From: Thamnaconus septentrionalis
Taxonomy: Eukaryota > Chordata > Actinopteri > Tetraodontiformes > Monacanthidae
Reading direction: 5' to 3'
DNA length: 64,000 nt
Assembly: GCA_009823395.1 (NCBI GenBank)
Contig: CM020513.1
Location: 18,354,501-18,418,500 of the forward strand
The notes under the pieces were generated by a model. It was given only the letters and a program-made list of their open reading frames with translations. It was not told where the DNA came from and made no database searches. Position 1 is the stretch's first letter, and every line of letters starts with the position of its first letter. The position numbers were made by a program, and so were the translations under genes. Positions 59,701 to 64,000 of the stretch are shown piece by piece.

Positions 59701-62229
59701 AGACTAGTTTGGCTTCTGCGCAAACATGAAAGACTTTTGTTTTGATTTCCAGTTCTGTTCTTGTATGCAATGCATTCATTGAGGCTTTTTGCCGCTCGTC
59801 TCTTTTGTCACTTGACTTTGACTGTGTTCATGCCATGTCACAATGTCTGGAGACATGGTTCCGTTTTATCCAGTGGCAGTGTAAACGTGAGGGTTTTTTT
59901 TTTTTTTTTTTTTAAGTTCAAATCAGTTCAGTTGTAGTTCAAGGAACTGAAGAAAACTCTGAAAAGGCCTGTGCAGTAAAATACTTTGCAGAACTATTAT
60001 GAGTCATTATTTCCATGAACAATCTGTTGCTATGTTAAGTGAAGACTCCGGTGCCGACATTGTGTCTCTTAGGTTTACAGCTTAAGTGAAATGCTGCTGT
60101 CTACATTATATTTAGTGTCTCTGTTGAATACGAACCTTAAGATGTCCCAAGTTGTCTCAGATATGTGTCTTTGTATTTTTCAGTGTGTGCCAAACAGCAG
60201 GAACCTGCCACTGGCCACCATCAGTGTGGTAAAGGATCACCCAGAAATGATGGGCTGGGTGCACTCAAAGGATGATAGTGCTCCCTTTTACATTAGCAGC
60301 AACATCTACACCAAGATTGTTGTGGACCGGGTTCAGGCTGCAGACCAGCGCACGTACAATGTTCTTTTTCTGTCCACTGGTACGGTGAAATGCATGCAGT
60401 TCACAACCTTGTTTTGCTGTTTGCAATCAGTGCTTTCCCGGTTGTTCAGTCGAGCATTGTTTACAATCAGTGCAGATAACAGTGGGCTAAGAATAAAGCT
60501 ACGCTCGCTTCCAAAAAGGTTTCTAAAACAGATGTGTGCTGTCTTTGAAGATACTGGGAAGATCCACAAAGTGCTGGAGGCCGGGTCCAAACCTTTTATC
60601 ATCTCCGAGACTCAGATCTCCAGCCAGTCAAGCATACAGTCAATGAATCTCCACTCCAAGAAGGTAGAAAAAATATTTCAAGTGCTACCTTGTTTGGAAA
60701 ACGGTGCCCTCTTGTCCGTAGCACTTTTATCAACATCCGTCCCCTCAACATAAATATTTATTTTTTACAGGATTATTACAGTTTTTCTCAATTTGAATAA
60801 ATTATTACATTTGATACGCACAGTTGGATATTATCAGCATCTTTGGCCCATTGTTCATCGTTAAGTTTTATCTTGGTTCCACTGTCAGGTTTTCATCAAT
60901 ATTGTCTTTGGCTGCAGCAGAAAGGAATTTTAAGCACTAAACATGTATTGTAAAGAAAACAAAAACAAAACCGTGTCTACACTACCTGCACTGTGAGAAA
61001 AACTGTTTGGCTGGTGATGCATGTAACTGAAGAGGAGCTACTTCTGCCTCACTTAGCTCTGTGTTCATTAACGTGGAACATAGCTTTACTCTGTTGATGC
61101 TGGATTTGCCAAAAAAAAAATATATATATATATACTGTATATATGTCAGTGTGATGGTGTCTCCGTGTATGAATTCTAAGCCAAATCCTATTTATTTCTC
61201 CCTTGACATAGAAAAAGCTAGTTCTTGGTTTTTCTGAGAAAATTTCCACTGTGGACCTCCATCGCTGTCAGGATTACGACTCCTGTGAAAACTGTGTTCT
61301 GGCTCGGGACCCATACTGTTCCTGGACTAAATCTGGATGCACCCCGACTGACCTGTAAGCAACACAGTCTCGATTTTCATTGTTTTTTGGTGGTGTGTCT
61401 TTGGATTTTTATAGTGCACCTTAAAAATACGACCAAAATCTTCTATTTTAAAAAAAGAACAGGTTACTTAATGTGTGATTACTTGATGTATTATCATTTA
61501 CCTCTCATAAAATTAACTTCATATAATATCTGTGCTGCTTCTGTTCACAGTGGGGGAACTCAAAGTATCATGAATGGGGAAACAAGTGTGTGCAACACTT
61601 CAGCTAAAGGTACTGAAAGCTTTTGGACTGTTATTCATGCTTTAGCTGTTCCAAAATGCTAAGCTGCTCCACGGCACATAAATAAAATCAAAATGACAAA
61701 ATGTCCCTGGGCTCAGGAATGTACACAGTTTAACACAGAAGGATGTCCACAGTGATGGTTTCATTTCAACAAGTGTTTAAACTCTTGTTCACATCTCATT
61801 TCCGTCTATTTATTTCCTATAGTGGAAGAGCAGCTGCACCGCACCAAACGGGACGCTGCTTCACCTCCACCAGTGGACTCGCGGAACGTTCACTTTGTCC
61901 TGCCTGGCGTGGCCTTTTACCTTTCTTGTCCCATACACTCCTACCACGCTGTGTACACATGGGAACACGGAGACAAGAACAGCTCGTGTCTACAAATGCA
62001 GTCCAACTGCCTGCACCTCATCCCCGTCATGACGCAGGAGAGCTACGGCAACTACAGGTGTATCTCCAGAGAAAAAGACTACACCAAGGTGGTGAAGCAA
62101 TACCAACTCGTCCAGCGAGAGATACAAGATACAAACGCAGAAAAAAACGCCTCTCCGGCCATTTTGGGGCAGACGTTGAGAAACCTCCTACTTGCTTTAA
62201 CAGTAATATTGTGTTGTGTTGAAACGTGA
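55548..62229 (+). CDS. sema7a: Semaphorin 7A (GPI-anchored), with a one-base frame disruption in exon 9
   Basis: Fourteen exons: 55548-55665, 55790-55929, 56587-56628, 56792-56887, 57223-57319, 57464-57574, 57912-58054, 59034-59212, 59590-59696, 60184-60379, 60551-60663, 61212-61354, 61551-61609, 61823-62229. The total is 1951 nt, one more than 650 codons. The order is: signal peptide from MSRCLYVFVSLAEMF; sema domain (EIYVGG, FVCGTNGEKPQCW, KIYLFFRE, FNRLQDIY, WRDTKFY); PSI domain (CQDYDSCENCVLARDPYCSW); Ig-like domain (FYLSCPIHSYH, YGNYRC); and a C-terminal hydrophobic stretch LLLALTVILCC consistent with a GPI signal. The family guides axons and immune cells through plexin C1 and integrins. 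Exon 9 reads into a TAA at 59654-59656 unless one base is skipped; beyond it the frame is intact. The RGD of mammalian SEMA7A is replaced by KVD. Confidence 0.93.
55995..56020. repeat. (TG)n microsatellite
   Basis: A GT/TG dinucleotide run followed by a T-rich stretch, in sema7a intron 2. Confidence 0.85.
56733..56771. repeat. (TG)n microsatellite
   Basis: About 19 TG units ending 21 nt before the sema7a exon 4 start (56792), so it lies within the region that should hold the branch point and pyrimidine tract. Confidence 0.9.
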
Positions 62230-64000
62230 CTGTTTTTTCCAAATGCTGCAGCTGCTATTGCGTGCTTTTCGAGTGCCCTCGCAAGGCACAGGCGCCGCCA
62301 AACCTTGAACCTCAATAACACACCCAGTCATTAAGCTTTACTTGGAAGCAAAGGCAATTTCCAGACTTCAGGGACAAGCTCTGACCAAGGCTGTGCTTGA
62401 AAGAGAGGATGAGGGTGTTGTCGCCAGTGTGTCACAGCTCCACAGGCGCTGTGGGAAGGTCATTGTTAAAAGCCCCTTGTGTCCAGTCTGGCGGTAGCGG
62501 CGAGCGGTATTGGCGCTGAATGTCTGCATGATGCCTAGCAGACTCATTCTACAAAGGCAGAGCTTGACCACTTCAAGATCCACCTGTTGAATGCATGATC
62601 CCGTTTATTGGTAACGCAGGGGGTTTTGGAAGAGAGAAAAGGAAGATGCAGTAGGTGGCAGCGGGAAGATGAGGGGATACAGGGAGATGCAGGGAAGGTG
62701 CACCCCCCAGGCACGCAGGAGTGCGCAGACCCCCAGAGCACCGGCACAGCAGCAGCCGACCACCACCGGACATACCACACACCAGCATAATGAGCAGTCG
62801 CAATTATTTTCCCCAGACGACATGGACAATTTACTTTTGGAGTAAGCAGCAATTATCACCAAGGAGATCTAGAAGTACTGCGGGTCTTTGCTTTCTAAAA
62901 ATGTTTAGGCTCTCTGTTTTCCAGTTCATTAGGACTGTTTTCTCAGTGATGTGAGCAGCATGTGTGATTTATCTCTGCCCATGTTCACATTGAGGAGGAG
63001 TTGTTTGTTCACCAAACACTTCATCTTGGTGTGTTAATCGGACTTTTACGACGTTTGATTTCAGTGAGCTGACGTGTTTTCATGTGCCTTAAAAGTCTGA
63101 TTTCAATTTCAAGACTTTGAGTGTCGTGTGAACATGTTAACGGCAGCTTTTGAGTTGTAGCAGTGAAAAACATCCTGTGGGCAAATACCGTCCACGCCTT
63201 GATGACAGATACTTTTTAGGGTGGAGAACAACCAGGAGACCCTTCCGGCTTTACTATTTGTCTGACACTCCCATTGTATCATGTTTTTTTTTCCTCGTGA
63301 CTGCAGATGCCACAATAATTGTCAATCATTGTCAACTGTACAAACAATACAGGCATGTTGAAAGATAGATCCGAGAGGGTTGCTCAAGTTAACTTAACAC
63401 AATGTCCAGGCAGTCATACATATTATGGCAGGATTGTAAACATTCTAAGTGACTAGGACATCCAGTTGCTGCATAAACCAGGTTAAAGAAAACATGAAAA
63501 ACTGTTTTATGTAAACAGGGGCCCAGAACCAAATGCAAGCGTAAGTGAGGCCCCTGACACCTGACAGGAGACAGTGGTGACAAATATGACAAGAATGAGC
63601 TCCCATTAACACATCAGTTGTTTAATTCAATCTGGTAAATCCTTCACCGCAATTAATCGATATCTCATCAATTGTGAACTCCGCCCACACAAACACACAC
63701 TCACACACAAATGTCCATTAATTGCAACATGTTTTCGTCCCAATAAACACGCAAAGTGCAGCTTCCAAAATGCTCACTTGTTGTCATCTTAACAAAAGAC
63801 ACATGTCAACTTCTAACCATTCTGAGTAACCACTCCACATTGCCACACTGTCTGGTGGTAGCAGTGTCATCTGAATGAGTCATGACTTTAACCGTCGTGT
63901 TGTAGAAACTCACAACTGTAACCCAAACAACAAAACAATCATATTTTCCTTGGCAACTTCTCCTTTTTCCAAATGTACCAGCCTATATCAGGAAGTACTT
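62230..64000. other. sema7a 3' UTR and downstream flank
   Basis: No further gene is supported. An AATAAA at 63742-63747 is the clearest candidate poly(A) signal, which would give a 3' UTR of about 1.5 kb. A purine-rich stretch at about 62620-62700 and short CA runs (about 63690-63710) are the only low-complexity features. Confidence 0.45.

Noticed and set aside
1..64000. CRISPR arrays, rRNA, tRNA, bacterial or plasmid features
   Set aside because: None seen. The tandem repeats are simple microsatellites without spacer structure, and the genes are vertebrate nuclear genes.

Overview
The window reads as nuclear DNA of a teleost fish, most likely a percomorph. The genes are split into vertebrate-type exons with GT/AG borders. 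Many introns are short (down to 70 nt). The non-coding DNA carries fish-type dispersed repeats, small inverted-repeat DNA transposons and long GA, TG and TTC microsatellites. There are no operons, RNA operons or CRISPR arrays. Nearly all long open frames outside the genes below are chance or microsatellite frames.

Layout. (1) 1-3324: no gene recognised; downstream flank of fbxl22. (2) 3325-7093, minus: fbxl22, an F-box protein in two exons. (3) 10970-18890, minus: usp3, a zinc-finger deubiquitinase in 15 coding exons, with an unusually long C-terminal tail. (4) 20698-23541, minus: a small six-exon gene for a type I membrane protein with two Kunitz domains, the first lacking one disulfide pair. 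(5) 25724-36193, plus: ca12, a membrane-anchored carbonic anhydrase in 11 coding exons, starting behind a TATA box and a perfect CRE. Inside it, at 33149-33783, lies a phase-compatible alternative last exon that would replace the membrane anchor with a basic tail of about 210 residues. (6) 38271-47534, plus: man2c1, cytosolic alpha-mannosidase, 26 exons. (7) 47895-50546, minus: neil1, a DNA glycosylase, 9 coding exons, tail-to-tail with man2c1. (8) 52411-54357, minus: commd4, 8 exons, the first coding exon being only the ATG. (9) 55548-62229, plus: sema7a, a GPI-anchored semaphorin, 14 exons, with a one-base frame disruption in exon 9.

The gene order joins two blocks that, from general knowledge of the human map, lie about 10 Mb apart on chromosome 15: CA12-USP3-FBXL22 (15q22) and MAN2C1-NEIL1-COMMD4-SEMA7A (15q24). 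Here their ends are 2.1 kb apart. The genes do not form one pathway. Their grouping is ancestral synteny.

Exon borders were worked out by hand from splice consensus, reading phase and remembered family sequences. All coding totals are multiples of three except sema7a. The items most worth checking are the ca12 alternative terminal exon, the sema7a frameshift, the four-cysteine Kunitz domain and the usp3 tail.
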